Shown here one piece after another: positions 34,199 to 45,073 of a stretch of DNA of 64,000 bases. The stretch covers positions 62,001 to 126,000 of the forward strand of contig JAMPIV010006374.1 in NCBI GenBank assembly GCA_024509875.1. The letters run 5' to 3'. The translations under genes and the position numbers were made by a program. The number at the start of each line of letters is the position of its first letter. The first letter of the stretch is position 1. The notes under the pieces were generated by a model that saw only the letters and a program-made list of their open reading frames with translations, did no database searches and was not told the DNA's origin. The stretch is from Oreohelix idahoensis (Eukaryota > Mollusca > Gastropoda > Stylommatophora > Oreohelicidae).

Positions 34199-35068
34199 AT
34201 GAACAATCATGACACTGACCGTTGCAGAAGGAACCCTATTGTAATGGCCACCCTTCAGGTCAGGTCGACCTCAAGACAGGAGGAGGATATTATGTTAGAT
34301 ACCACTCCAGAAGAGATGAGGAAGGCACAGGCTGGGGATAAGACCCTCAAGCCTTGTTTCAGGAAATTGTCAACTTGTCATACAACTCCAGGCAAGGGAG
34401 ATTTTTACATGAAAAACAAGTTGATTTACAGGAAGACTGGAGCTAGATCCAAAGGTCAGGGACAGCTGGTACTTCCTAAAAGATATAGGGCAGAATTAAT
34501 AAGGAGCCTACATGTGAAACCAGATGGGGACCATGAAAAAATAGGTACCATCATCCAAAAGGTGGCTCACAATTATTATTGGCCCAAAGCAAGATGGGAC
34601 ATTGAGAATTTTGTAGAGAGGTGTAGCATAGCACATGAGGGAACACCCACAAGTGGGAACATTGATCAGGACCTGGACACGCCACGGGGCAACATTAGGC
34701 CTGACAATAAAAAGAAATATAAATTTGATAAAGTGGACCAAAGGGAATGGGAAGCCCCTTTTCACGGACAAGCTTCACTTAACTGTTTTACAATGGCCAC
34801 TATGCGGAGAGTGCAAAAAGATGTCTTACCCCAGGATAAGCCGAAAATCCCTCAATCGGACTTAAACAAACTGGAGGAAAAAGATGTAGAGAGGAAATCT
34901 CTCATCAAGAATTCTAAGTGGGGAGACAGCCCCAAGAGAAAAATTGGTAGCGGTCGTTTTGTGCATGATAATTCTAGGAAGAAAAATCATCACTATAGAG
35001 CTTCGAGTGGAAGAGACCATACCGGTGCATGGACAAATAGGTCCACAAAATTAAAGGTCCATATGTAG
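34199..35068 (+). pseudogene. Integrase remnant, N-terminal zinc-binding part
   Basis: A 289-codon frame. Residues about 30-150 (TPEEMRKAQAGDKTLKPC ... LPKRYRAELIRSLH ... NYYWPKARWDIENFVERCSIAH) match the H2C2 zinc-binding region that starts Ty3/Gypsy integrases, with the second Cys of the usual CxxC missing. After about residue 150 similarity disappears and the frame becomes charged and unrecognisable (GSGRFVHDNSRKKNHH). The DDE catalytic core that should follow is not visible. No retropepsin DTG/DSG was found between gag and this part. Confidence 0.75.
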
Positions 35069-35089
35069 CTCTGTTAAGAACGTGGACTG

Positions 35090-35625
35090 ATGAAAAGGCA
35101 GAGGAAAATATTACATCCTCATACCAATATGTGAATGAGCTGACCACTCGTTTAAAAACTGGCTGGAAACTTGCCAATGAAAATTTAAGACAAGCCAGGA
35201 AGAAACATGCTGCCTATTATAACAGGAAAGCTAAAGACAGAGATTTGGCTGTGGGAGAGAAGGTACTGCTTCTTCTCCCCGGTAGCCAGAATAAGTTACA
35301 AATTGGATGGCAAGGTCCATATACAGTTCTAGAGAAGGTGTCTAGAACCAATTATAAGATAGATAAGAAGGGGAAAGAAAAAATCTATCATGTGAATCTC
35401 CTGAAGAAATATTTGGAAAGAGAACATCAGGAAGAGACACACTTGTTGACCTTGTCCATTGCCATGGAGATGAAAAAGGAACCACTTTCATCATTTGAAT
35501 ATCCATTACACCCCTGTGAGACAGCGGCACAGGTGAAAATCAGTACACATTTAACGAAAACTCAGAAAGAGAGAGTGCAACAGGTTCTAGATACTCATAC
35601 AGAGGTGGGAGCCGCGCTAGCGTAG
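35090..35625 (+). pseudogene. Integrase C-terminal part with GPY motif
   Basis: Reads KLANENLRQARKKHAAYYNRK, then LAVGEKVLLLLP, then KLQIGWQGPYTVLEKV, then KIYHVNLLKKY. This is the C-terminal region of Gypsy integrases, with the GPF/Y module that contacts DNA. It lies upstream of the reverse transcriptase, which is the reverse of the usual Gypsy order. The frame then runs into the sequence between integrase and RT (HLTKTQKERVQQVLDTH) and is broken by the SINE at 35607. Confidence 0.82.
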
Positions 35626-35930
35626 TGGTTACAACACCGCTCTGGCGACCGGGTGATACAGGATCAAACCCGGGCGACGGCATTTGAGGATTTTTCGTCG
35701 ACCGAATTTCGGACTGATAAAATAAGGAACCACACCTGGCTTGATGACAATTTGAAGGAGTGTCACGTCGAAATCAGGGACTGGCTATCTGAGAGAACAT
35801 GCAATGGGTAACCAAGAAATCGTTGAGATTTGAGAAATGCGAGGACACCTGTCCTCTGTACGAAAAAATAAAGGGATACTCAAAAAACCCAATCATTTAG
35901 ACATAAATAATAACTTTTTCGCACAGTGTC
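35607..35930 (+). mobile_element. tRNA-derived SINE, family 3
   Basis: Starts gggagccgcgctagcgtagt with an A-box-like tagcgtagtgg and a B box ggatcaaaccc, then a non-tRNA body of about 240 bp. The short duplication tcatacagaggt occurs before (35595-35606) and after (35991-36002). In addition, a diverged copy of the preceding 72 bp of the element (35535-35606) follows at 35931-36002, so the SINE sits inside a longer duplication. It disrupts the polyprotein between integrase and RT. A-rich sequence precedes the right duplication. Confidence 0.8.
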
Positions 35931-36002
35931 GAAAATCAGTCCAACACATTTAACGAAAAACTCAAAAAAGAGAAAAAGAAAAAAAAATAATCATACAGAG
36001 GT

Positions 36003-37368
36003 GTTAACAGACCGACCAGGGCATACAAACTTATTGGAATATGATATGAAACTGATGGACCCCACACCTGTATGTATGAAACCCTATTCGATTCCTTTTG
36101 CTAAGGAGAAAGCTTTGAAGGAAGAGATAGACTATTTGTTGAAGGAAGGAATTATTGCACACAGTGAATCTTCGTATAGTTCCGGTGTTGTACTCCTAAG
36201 GAAGCCCTCTGGAGAACATAGACTCTGTATAGATTACAGGAGACTGAATGCTATTACAGAAGGACAGGTGGATCCATTGCCGGATACAAATCAGTTGTTT
36301 GCCAGACTAAATAAAGCTAAATATTTCTCAAAAGTGGATCTGAGTAAAGGATACTATCAGATTCCAGTAAAGCCTGAGGTTAGACCATACCTAGCTTTTA
36401 GTACCTCAGAAGGACACTATGAGTTTAACAGATTGCCATTTGGATTGAAGAATGCGCCTAGTGTCTTCTCTAGAATGATGAGAAAATTATTGGACCCTCT
36501 GAATAATCCATGTATCACAAATTTCATGGATGATATCCTTATAGCAACAGAAACATTTGAGGAACACATTGACTCTCTGAACATGCTGTTTAATCGACTT
36601 AGGGAAGCGAATTTAACAGCCCGACCAACCAAATGTTGCGTTGGATGTAAAGAATTGGAATTCTTGGGACACACAGTTTATCAGGGAAACATGACCCCTG
36701 ACCCAAAGAATTTAGAGAAACTAAAGAAAGCCCCGAGACCACAAACCAAGAAAGACGTGAGATCCTTTGTCTCATTATGTGGTTTCTACCAAAAGTATAT
36801 CAAAAACTTTAATTCCATATGTGCACCGTTAACTGATTTGACACGTAAGGGAAATCCAGATCGAATTACATGGACACCACAATGTGAAATGGCTTACCAA
36901 GAATTGAAGGAAAAGCTCACAAGCAAACCTATTTTGAAATTACCTGACTTAAGTCAAGAATTCATTGTAAGGACTGATGCCAGTAATATTGGGTTAGGTG
37001 CAACTCTGCTACAGAGATCAGATGCATTGGATGGGGAATTAAGCCCAGTGGCATATGCTAGCAGAAAGTTGAATAAAGCTGAAACCAATTACTCAACTAG
37101 CGAAAAGGAATGTCTTGCAGTAATATGGGCGATAAAGAAATTCAATATTTATCTGTATGGGAAGGCATTTAAGTTGCAAACGGATCACAAACCTTTGTCG
37201 TTTCTAGCACAGGCTAGACATGAGAATTCTAGATTACTCCGTTGGTCATTATTGATGCAGCCATTTGAGTTTAGCATAGAGTATATAAGTGGAAAAACAA
37301 ATCTGGGAGCGGATTTTTTAAGCCGCCATCCGTGTGATGAGAATCACCCTAAACTCCAGGAAAAATAA
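36003..37368 (+). CDS. pol: Pol: reverse transcriptase and RNase H
   Basis: Open frame to the stop at 37366-37368. The frame can be read from 35926, but its first 25 codons belong to the duplicated SINE flank, so I start at the junction. RT motifs in order: RLCIDYRRLNAIT, FSKVDLSKGYYQIPV, RLPFGLKNAPSVFSRMM, FMDDILIA (catalytic pair, codons near 36523), LEFLGHTV. RNase H follows: FIVRTDASNIGLGA, STSEKECLAVIWAI, LQTDHKPLSFL and LGADFLSRHP. It copies element RNA into DNA and removes the RNA. No integrase follows RNase H; the next feature is the polypurine tract at about 37422. RT and RNase H look intact but lack an upstream frame for a full polyprotein. Confidence 0.93.
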
Positions 37369-38564
37369 TAAATTTCTCTATGTGTATATAGAATTATAGA
37401 CTGACATATAACGTCTGTTTTAAGTGGGGAGAATTTGTCGTGTGAAATTCTAATCCACATATATAAATTAAAAAGTAAATGTAAAGCCTAACAAATAACT
37501 TCAATAAAAGGAAAGAAGAATGGTAAAGAACAGTGCTGTCACAATGACTGTACTCGAAATCCCCCTTGTTTTCTCCTTCGTCTGCAAATTGTAACGTTTC
37601 ACGTTGATAGTAAAAGCCTACTGCTTCAATACCCGCTTTCTACGATAAAACGTGTACTGCCTTTCTAAGAAAAACCTTGAGATACGCAAGCTGACCTATA
37701 TTTAATATTCCATTCATGTCATTTTATACACTAAGTTACCATAAACGAAAGACAGATGGACTAAGGATAGAAAGAAAGGGAGGGGCTGAAAGCCGGAACG
37801 CAGGCAATACTACCACAGTCTCGCGATACACAATTAATGCCACCCCTAACACGCATGTAAGGCCACAAGCACTAGCTTTTTTTCAAATCGACAGTGATAA
37901 AAAACACTACCCATACGAGTTAGGTTTTAAAAAACCTGAAAAAACGCTTATTAGGAAACATGACATTATACTGGTTTACGTTTGAAAACATTACAGTACC
38001 CAGACACCACATCGTATTCGAAGTGAACAGGAGGTAGAAGAAAATGCATATTTTGAACGCAGCCCCTTAGCCCCATTAAATTTATATATTTGGGTTCCTT
38101 AGGACTTGCTGACAAAGAATATGTTAAACGTTACGCAAATAGTCTAGGAATTAACAAATTATAGCCAAAAGAAATAGTGAGGGATGTCAGACAACACCAA
38201 AATCAGAATCGCTCAGTGGCAGATTTTCACACCACCATTTTACGGGAAATAGGCTGACATGTTACCTCCTATTTGATTGGCGGAAAGTAAATGTAAGGCT
38301 AAACACGATTAGTCGGACTATAAATATTGATTCTTTGTTGTTAGGGAAACGTGAGTAGGTGTACTTTTTTTCAAACGCTTGTGTAAACATGGCACGATTG
38401 GTTAGACCCGCCAATATAGTCAATCAGAGGCGTCAGGTCAGCACCACAGTTTCAAATAAACTTACTAAAGAACCAGTGCGTTGAGCGCCAGTGCATATTT
38501 TTCTAAATAAAAGCCTGGGACATCGGCAGATCGAAATTGTGCTATATTCATTGCCAGTCAACGT

Positions 38565-39649
38565 CTTCTTCTTCTTCGATCCTTAACCACCGACCGTCAA
38601 AGCAGTCAGTGGCCATCACGCCTAGTGGCGTCTTGTAGGGCAACAACAAATTGATTCCACTTTGCACGGTCGGTGGCCATCCTTCGTACAGTGCCCCAAC
38701 TCTGGTTCATTCTTTGCATCTCAGCCTCCACAGTCCTCCGCCAAGTTGTTTTTGGTCGGCCTCTCTTTTGCTTTCCTTCAGGGGTCCAAAGCATAGCTGT
38801 TCTTGTGATGGCATCGGGTCTCTTCTGAGGACATGACCAACCCAGCTCCAGCGTCTGCCAGCTATGATGGTGTGCATGTCCTCTTGCTTGCTACGAGTAA
38901 GCAGATCTTGGTTGGTGATGGTATTCGGCCAAAAGATTCGGTGAATTTTTCTTAGGCATGTTGTGTGAAAAGAGGACAATTTTGACATTTCCTTCTCTGT
39001 GACTCTCCAGCATTCCGCACCATAGAGAAGCACAGAAAGCACGCAACTCTGATATAATCTTAATTTTGTGCTTGTGCTGTATTGGGAGGACTTCCAGATG
39101 TTATTTAGGCTAAAGAAGGCTGTTCTTGCCTTATTCATTCTGATGTTGATGTCTTTGCCTGCCCCACCGTCTGGTGTTACTATGCTTCCTAGGTATGTGA
39201 AGGTATCTGTCTGTACCAGTTGCTGATTCCTTACTGATATGGGCTCAGGGTTGCTCACATTGAGCGTCATGACCTCAGACTTCTTTAAATTGATGTTCAA
39301 GCCCACCTGCTGGCTAAATTTATTAAGTCTATCCGTTTTTTCCTGGATGTGTTGATGTGAATGTGCCAGCAGTGCAATGTCATCTGCATATTCCAGATCT
39401 TCCAATGTAGAAAATGTAGTCCATCTTATTCCTCTTGGACTGCCCTCTGTTGTCTGGCGCATCACCCAGTCTATGACTGTTAAAAATAGAGTGGTTGATA
39501 AGGGGCATCCCTGTCGTACTCCTGTCTTCACCTCGAAGGTTAGGTTGCTCTGCCCAACACTACACGTAAAGTTGGCATAGAGGCTTTTTATGATTGACAC
39601 TATGCAGCTTGGAATTCCATAAGCCCTCAGTTTATGGAAAATACTGAGG
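38565..39649 (-). mobile_element. 5'-truncated LINE in the 3' LTR
   Basis: A 1,085-bp insertion absent from the 5' LTR, flanked by the perfect 12-bp duplication gccagtcaacgt (38553-38564 and 39650-39661). It is in reverse orientation, and its tail appears as cttcttcttcttc, that is (GAA)n on its own strand. It carries the C-terminal two thirds of a LINE reverse transcriptase. Confidence 0.95.
38606..39649 (-). pseudogene. LINE reverse transcriptase, truncated, one frameshift
   Basis: Starting at the truncation, the frame reads VKTGVRQGCPLSTTLF (motif B), DLEYADDIALLAHS (catalytic YADD near 39395), INLKKSEVM, FTYLGSIVTPDGG, VLLYGAECWR, then RRWSWVGHVLRRD. Near 38818 one base has been lost: the next segment, WTPEGKQKRGRPKTTWRR, continues in another frame to the end at 38606. 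Motif A and the endonuclease are missing because of 5' truncation. Confidence 0.92.
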
Positions 39650-41007
39650 GCCAGTCAACGTAACTGTGTATTATTCCATGAATTGTGGTAAGCTTGAAAT
39701 ATTTGATATCTTTTTAATGAAAATTGAATGTAAATTGATAATTTATGTCTGTATATATGTGTGGTTCAGTAGCGAACATGAGGTAAAGCCTATATAGTGC
39801 TCCACCCTGAACAGAAGGTGTCGGAGGAAAGTAAAATTGCATGGAATTGCCAAACAGTACACTGACACCTATCTCATTGACTAGAAAGAAATAATGCTGG
39901 AATGGCAGAGGCGTAGTAACCATTAGGGAGGAGTATACTGGTGAAAATTGTTTCAGATGAAGATAGCAGTTGGCCTACCGCTCTGAACTCAGTGTTTGTT
40001 ATGTATTGTGTTCAGTCTGGAAATTTAGTATAAATTAGTTCTGAAATAGGAGGTACAACCTTCTTGTTTCAGGGACCGTGGTCCTAAAGTTATTGAGCAG
40101 CACCTGGTCTGAGCTTTGCTGAACCTAGAGGCTGACAGCATACTCCTGGGTCCAGATAGTGACCAGTGAGGTGTCTCCAGAACACAGGGAGGCTATCGAG
40201 CAGAGGAGTCTTTTCCTGCCGCCATCACGAAAGATAAGCGTCTGTGGCCAGAGGAGCTCAACATTATGCCCCCCCTCAAAATCTGACTTTATAATAAAAC
40301 AGAGGGAAAATACAGTGTTTAAATTGATAGGAACTGTGAACTTTTCCCCATACTATTTCCAAGAGAAACAAACACTTGAAGTCATGATGACAAATAACAA
40401 CATAGCTTGAAAAAACAAAACCAGTATTACCTCATATTACTACTACACAACTGACACACATAGGATAATATTAATAAAATATGTCACTACAAGGTTCATA
40501 TTGATAAATTCTGTACATATAAAATGTAATTACAATTGATTGTGATTCCTGGTTCACTTTGTATTTGAATCAGGACACATATATTAGTGAAAGAAATTAA
40601 TACATATTTATATTTGAAACTTTACCAGTGCCTCATTTAAGATAGTCTTATAGAGTGTTAAATGTGTGTGAGTGTCACAGTGTTGTCAAGTGTGGTGGAA
40701 TAAATTAAATTGTTTATCTGTCTGTTGTTGTTGTGACTTACACTTCATCATTTACATAACCCTAGACATTTAACGTAGTCATCACAATATTCCAGAATAA
40801 TTCTGACTGAGGTATAATGTGGTAGCAAGCAAGGTTATCTGTAAAACACTACACCTATTAGATACAGATACTTTCACAGCTGATCTCAGTCAGTACACTA
40901 AGTCCCCTATAAATATTTATATCATCCCACTTTACCACAGTGAGCAGGGGGAAAGAGGGGCAGCAGACTGTGCATTCCCCATCATCCAAGGGGGATCTCC
41001 ATATATA

Positions 41008-41255
41008 TCACAAGGTAAAGGTAGTCCCATAGTGTTTACTGTTGTAGGGGAGTGAAGTGTTAGAGACTTCCCCATACTAGGTCCAGCATCGAGAGGTGGG
41101 ATAACCAGTTATCTTCCTCGCTGCCTTTTCCTTCCCTAACTCAAAGTCAGTTACCCATTTACAGCTGGGTAGACTGGAGTGTGTTGGTACCATGATTCAA
41201 ACCCGGCACCTTTGCTGCGAGAGACTAGCGCTCTAACCACTATGTCAATCGGACA
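41008..41255 (-). mobile_element. tRNA-derived SINE, family 2
   Basis: On the minus strand the head begins ggagtgtccgattgacatag, with a tagtggttagagcgc A-box region and gggtttgaatc as B box. The direct repeat ctccatatata at 40997-41007 and 41256-41266 is the probable target duplication. The body word 'taggggagtgaagtgtta' recurs in a fragment at 17094-17145. Confidence 0.8.
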
Positions 41256-41266
41256 CTCCATATATA

Positions 41267-42500
41267 AAGAACTAAAATACTGTGCTGTGGTTCTTGGCTC
41301 TCCCAAGGAACTGTCATGTCCTGCACAGAGCAACTTACTAGCTCTCCTCAACTGTCATACATCAATTGTGGGATCCCTATGCATACAAATGACCAAGCAA
41401 CAGCTGGAGTTAAATCTGGAGTTCCCCCAAGCTTAAGTGTTGCAACATAGCTGGAATCATGGGTTGGGTTGATCTGGTGCGGCTAATCGATCCATGCGCA
41501 TTAGGTAGGAGACTCGAAAACATGGGTCTTTAGTGGACCAACACTAACACCTGGAATAGGCATTGTGTCCTCAAGATCTAGGGTATCAAATGTGGAAAGA
41601 CATATAGGTCACAGAACTAAAGAACGTAAACATCTACCAGACCATATATGCCACATCTCAGAGATGAAAAACCTGTTCCAAAAATCCAAAAAACCTGTAC
41701 AATGACCCACAAAAATTGTACAAAGATAGAAAAAAACATATCAAACGATTAATTTAGTTTTGGTAACTTATTTGATGCATGCCTCACAGTAAAGTTTAAA
41801 CATTTATCATCATTTGCACCCCATGTTCTTGATATTTGCTTGGTGCGAAATTCAGTGCCACGCAATTATTAGTTGCGTTCTAGACTTTTTACAAGGTTTT
41901 ACATATGCACGTTTAACAGTGGTTTTTTTTACCTTACAGCAGGATCGAGTTTAATTTGTATAATAAAAGTTCTGAAGATATGTTAGTTAACTTGTTTTTG
42001 GTTTGTTCAGTTGGGTTTTGGACCACACCAAGAACTCAGTTGCCAACTGTGGTTTTTTCCACAGTCAGTTATTTTATTGATGTAAATTAAAACGTGAGGG
42101 GTTATTTTCTCGTTGGTTGTGTGCTGGGTGGACCCGCACTTGCTTATTTTCTATTGAGCATTTATGTAAATATTAATATTAGGTGGTTCGAGTATAGGGA
42201 ACTATGGCTCCGGTTCCGTGTTGGTTACACGTATTGTTGGGAATGTGGGTATTGCTTGGCGTTGTTGGTCCATCACTTCATCTAATTATAATCAAATAAT
42301 GTCATTAACAGGTAGGGTTGCAAATATTCGGAGACAAGAATAAGGCACTGAATGAGTTTACAAGGTACTGTTGTTATTATTAGTAACTGTTATCAGAATT
42401 GTGCATGTTTGTCACTCTCTTCTGTGCTTTTGTCCTTGACACAAAAGGGTATGCCATACTAACTGGCCAGGATGGAAAAGTGTTACAGAGCACCTGCAAT
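41267..42500. other. Intron; diverged inverted-repeat arm
   Basis: No gene recognised. Positions 41455-41720 match 29490-29690 in inverted orientation (for example atctaccagaccata and ccaaaaaacctgtaca). The remainder is unique and AT-rich. A 63-codon frame at 42094-42285 is not supported. Confidence 0.55.
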
Positions 42501-42783
42501 GATAAAAGAGGTACTCTTTTATCATTTATCCTCAGAACTGATGCTTCGCAACTAGGAATTGGAGGCTGCTTGCTTCAAATGATAGATGACGTGTCACACC
42601 CAGTTAATTATGTCAACTGCGACTGACCATCACCAATTGACACTGTTTCTGCACTTGTGTCGTTATCCAAACAGTCAGATTCAAAGATGGTCTCTTTTAT
42701 TATTGGAATTCAACTTCCAGGTAGCACCAGTCAAGGGAACAGACAATGTCCTTGCGGATTTACTGTCAAGACTCAGTCAGTGA
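42501..42783 (+). pseudogene. Gypsy RNase H fossil
   Basis: Two overlapping frames hold pieces of a Ty3/Gypsy RNase H: FILRTDASQLGIGGCLLQ and HPVNYV (up to about 42626), then PNSQIQRWSLLLLEFNFQV and KGTDNVLADLLSRLSQ ending at 42781. At least 150 bp of the middle are deleted and there is a frameshift. Sequence differs from the elements at 36 and 62.9 kb, so this is a third Gypsy lineage. The minisatellite starts directly at its end. Confidence 0.85.
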
Positions 42784-43196
42784 ACTGGGGGGTGCACAAT
42801 ATCTCAAGTTTATGTCAATTTTGGACACTGAACTGAGGGGTGCACAATATCTCAATTTGGGACACTGAACTGTAGAGTGCACATTATCTCAAGTTTATGT
42901 CAATTTGGGACACTGAATTGAGGGGTGCACATTATCTCAAGTTTATGTCAATTTGAGACACTGAACTGTGGAGTGCACAATATCTCAAGTTCATGTCAAT
43001 TTTGGACACTGAACTGAGGGGTGCACAATATCTCAAGTTTATGTCAATTTGGGACACTGAACTGAGGGGTGCACATTATCTCAAGTTTATGTCAATTTGG
43101 GACACTGAACTGAGGGGTGCACATTATCTCAAGTTTATGTAAATTTGGGACACTGAACTGAGGGGTGCACAATATCTCAAGTTCATGTCAATTTGG
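42779..43196. repeat. 48-bp minisatellite, ~9 copies
   Basis: Units with core ggacactgaactgaggggtg and atctcaagtttatgtcaat. The second copy lacks part of the unit. The array begins at the last codons of the Gypsy RNase H fossil, as though a post-RNase H segment had been amplified. Confidence 0.92.
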
Positions 43197-43631
43197 GATT
43201 TTTAAGAGTTGGCTGAAGCCAAGAACATTTGATTTTTCATGATGTTGGTTTAGTGAGATGTATGGTTATTACAGTTTCACTCATAATTTTGTTAGTGTGT
43301 TTAATATTACTTCTATCTCTGAAGTGAAAATCTTGGGATTTTCACTTTGGGAGGGAGAGGTAAATGTTGAAGAGCTGTGCACAATCACTGGAGACTTTGA
43401 GTTCCTTCAATTATCGTTGTGCAGACTTTATAAAAGAAGTAACATGCATTTTTAAGGATGACGTCAGAGTGAAAGTGTGACGTCAGTTGGAGAATGGACG
43501 TTGGTCAGGCCTGTGGAAGGAACAGGTGTCCATTTTAGTTGTGTGTAGACTTCATATTATTGAGGATTTGTGGAGATTCTGAGGCAGGTTGGCCTCTCAG
43601 GTATCCATGGGGATCAATATTAAAGCACATG
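43197..43631. other. Intron, no gene seen
   Basis: Unique sequence with a repeated phrase 'atcttgggattttcactttgg'-like segment near 43330 and two tgacgtca-like words (43457-43490). No coding exon found. Confidence 0.5.
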
Positions 43632-45053
43632 CAGAAATCTTATATCAGACATGGCTGCCAACAGAAATCTTATATCAGACATGGCTGCCAACAGAAATCT
43701 TATATCAGACAAGGCTGCCAACAGAAATCTTATATCAGACAAGGCTGCCAACAGAAATCTTATATCAGACAAGGCTGCCAACAGTATGGCTGCCAACAGA
43801 AATCTTATATCAGACAAGGCTGCCAACAGAAATCTTATATCAGACAAGGCTGCCAACAGAAATCTTATATTAGACATGGCTGCCAACAGAAATCTTATAT
43901 CAGACAAGGCTGCCAACAGAAATCTTATATCAGACAAGGCTGCCAACAGAAATCTTATATCAGACAAGGCTGCCAACAGAAATCTTATATCAGACAAGGC
44001 TGCCAACAGAAATCTTATATCAGACAAGGCTGCCAACAGAAATCTTATATCAGACAAGGCTGCCAACAGAAATCTTATATCAGACAAGGCTGCCAACAGA
44101 AATCTTATATCAGACAAAGAAATCTATATATCAGACAAGGCTGCCAACAGAAATCTTATATCAGACAAGGCTGCCAACAGAAATCTTATATCAGACAAGG
44201 CTGCCAACAGAAATCTTATATCAGACAAGGCTGCCAACAGAAATCTTATATCAGACAAGGCTGCCAACAGAAATCTTATATCAGACAAGGCTGCCAACAG
44301 AAATCTTATATCAGACAAGGCTGCCAACAGAAATCTTATATCAGACAAGGCTGCCAACAGAAATCTTATATCAGACAAGGCTGCCAACAGAAATCTTATA
44401 TCAGACAAGGCTGCCAACAGAAATCTTATATCAGACAAGGCTGCCAACAGAAATCTTATATCAGACAAGGCTGCCAACAGAAATCTTATATCAGACAAGG
44501 CTGCCAACAGAAATCTTATATCAGACAAGGCTGCCAACAGAAATCTTATATCAGACAAGGCTGCCAACAGAAATCTTATATCAGACAAGGCTGCCAACAG
44601 AAATCTTATATCAGACAAGGCTGCCAACAGAAATCTTATATCAGACAAGGCTGCCAACAGAAATCTTATATCAGACAAGGCTGCCAACAGAAATCTTATA
44701 TCAGACAAGGCTGCCAACAGAAATCTTATATCAGACATGGCTGCCAACAGAAATCTTATATCAGACATGGCTGCCAACAGAAATCTTATATCAGACAAGG
44801 CTGCCAACAGAAATCTTATATCAGACAAGGCTGCCAACAGAAATCTTATATCAGACAAGGCTGCCAACAGAAATCTTATATCAGACATGGCTGCCAACAG
44901 AAATCTTATATCAGACAAGGCTGCCAACAGAAATCTTATATCAGACATGGCTGCCAACAGAAATCTTATATCAGACATGGCTGCCAACAGAAATCTTATA
45001 TCAGACATGGCTGCCAACAGAAATCTTATATCAGACATGGCTGCCAACAGAAA
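43632..45053. repeat. 30-bp minisatellite, ~47 copies, open in several frames
   Basis: Near-identical 30-bp units with core aaatcttatatcagacaagg and ctgccaacag; the main variant is gacatgg. Irregularities occur at 43785 (a half unit) and 44112-44135 (an altered unit with atctatatatcag). Since 30 is a multiple of three and the unit has no stop in three plus frames and at least one minus frame, all give long open frames (for example 10-residue MAANRNLISD repeats). No sign of expression or of a natural start. Copy homogeneity suggests recent expansion. Confidence 0.96.
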
Positions 45054-45073
45054 TATGGGCAGTATGAATGACA

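Larger units (their letters stand above)
30185..40939 (+). mobile_element. Gmr1-like Ty3/Gypsy LTR retrotransposon
   Basis: A complete insertion 10.75 kb long, flanked by the perfect 5-bp duplication gtgag (30180-30184 and 40940-40944). Both LTRs begin tgtcgtgtgaaattc and end actttaccaca. Order inside: gag (33187-34197), integrase zinc-binding and GPY-motif parts (34280-35625), then reverse transcriptase and RNase H (36000-37368), a polypurine-like aagtggggagaatt, and the 3' LTR. Integrase before reverse transcriptase is the copia-like order that defines the Gmr1 clade within Ty3/Gypsy. The integrase core is largely missing and no clear protease was seen, so the copy is defective. Three later insertions (32315, 35607, 38565) are nested inside. 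Confidence 0.9.
37436..40939 (+). repeat. 3' LTR (3,504 bp, 2,407 without insert)
   Basis: Partner of 30185-33013. It ends actttaccaca followed by the target duplication gtgag. A LINE fragment of 1,085 bp is nested at 38565-39649. The 83-codon frame at 40159-40410 and 89-codon frame at 37716-37985 are repeat-borne and not called. Confidence 0.93.

Noticed and set aside
43651..45053. Repeat protein genes (QKSYIRQGC, AANRNLISDK, DIRFLLAALS frames)
   Set aside because: The 30-bp unit lacks stops in several frames on both strands, so open frames are unavoidable; nothing favours one of them.
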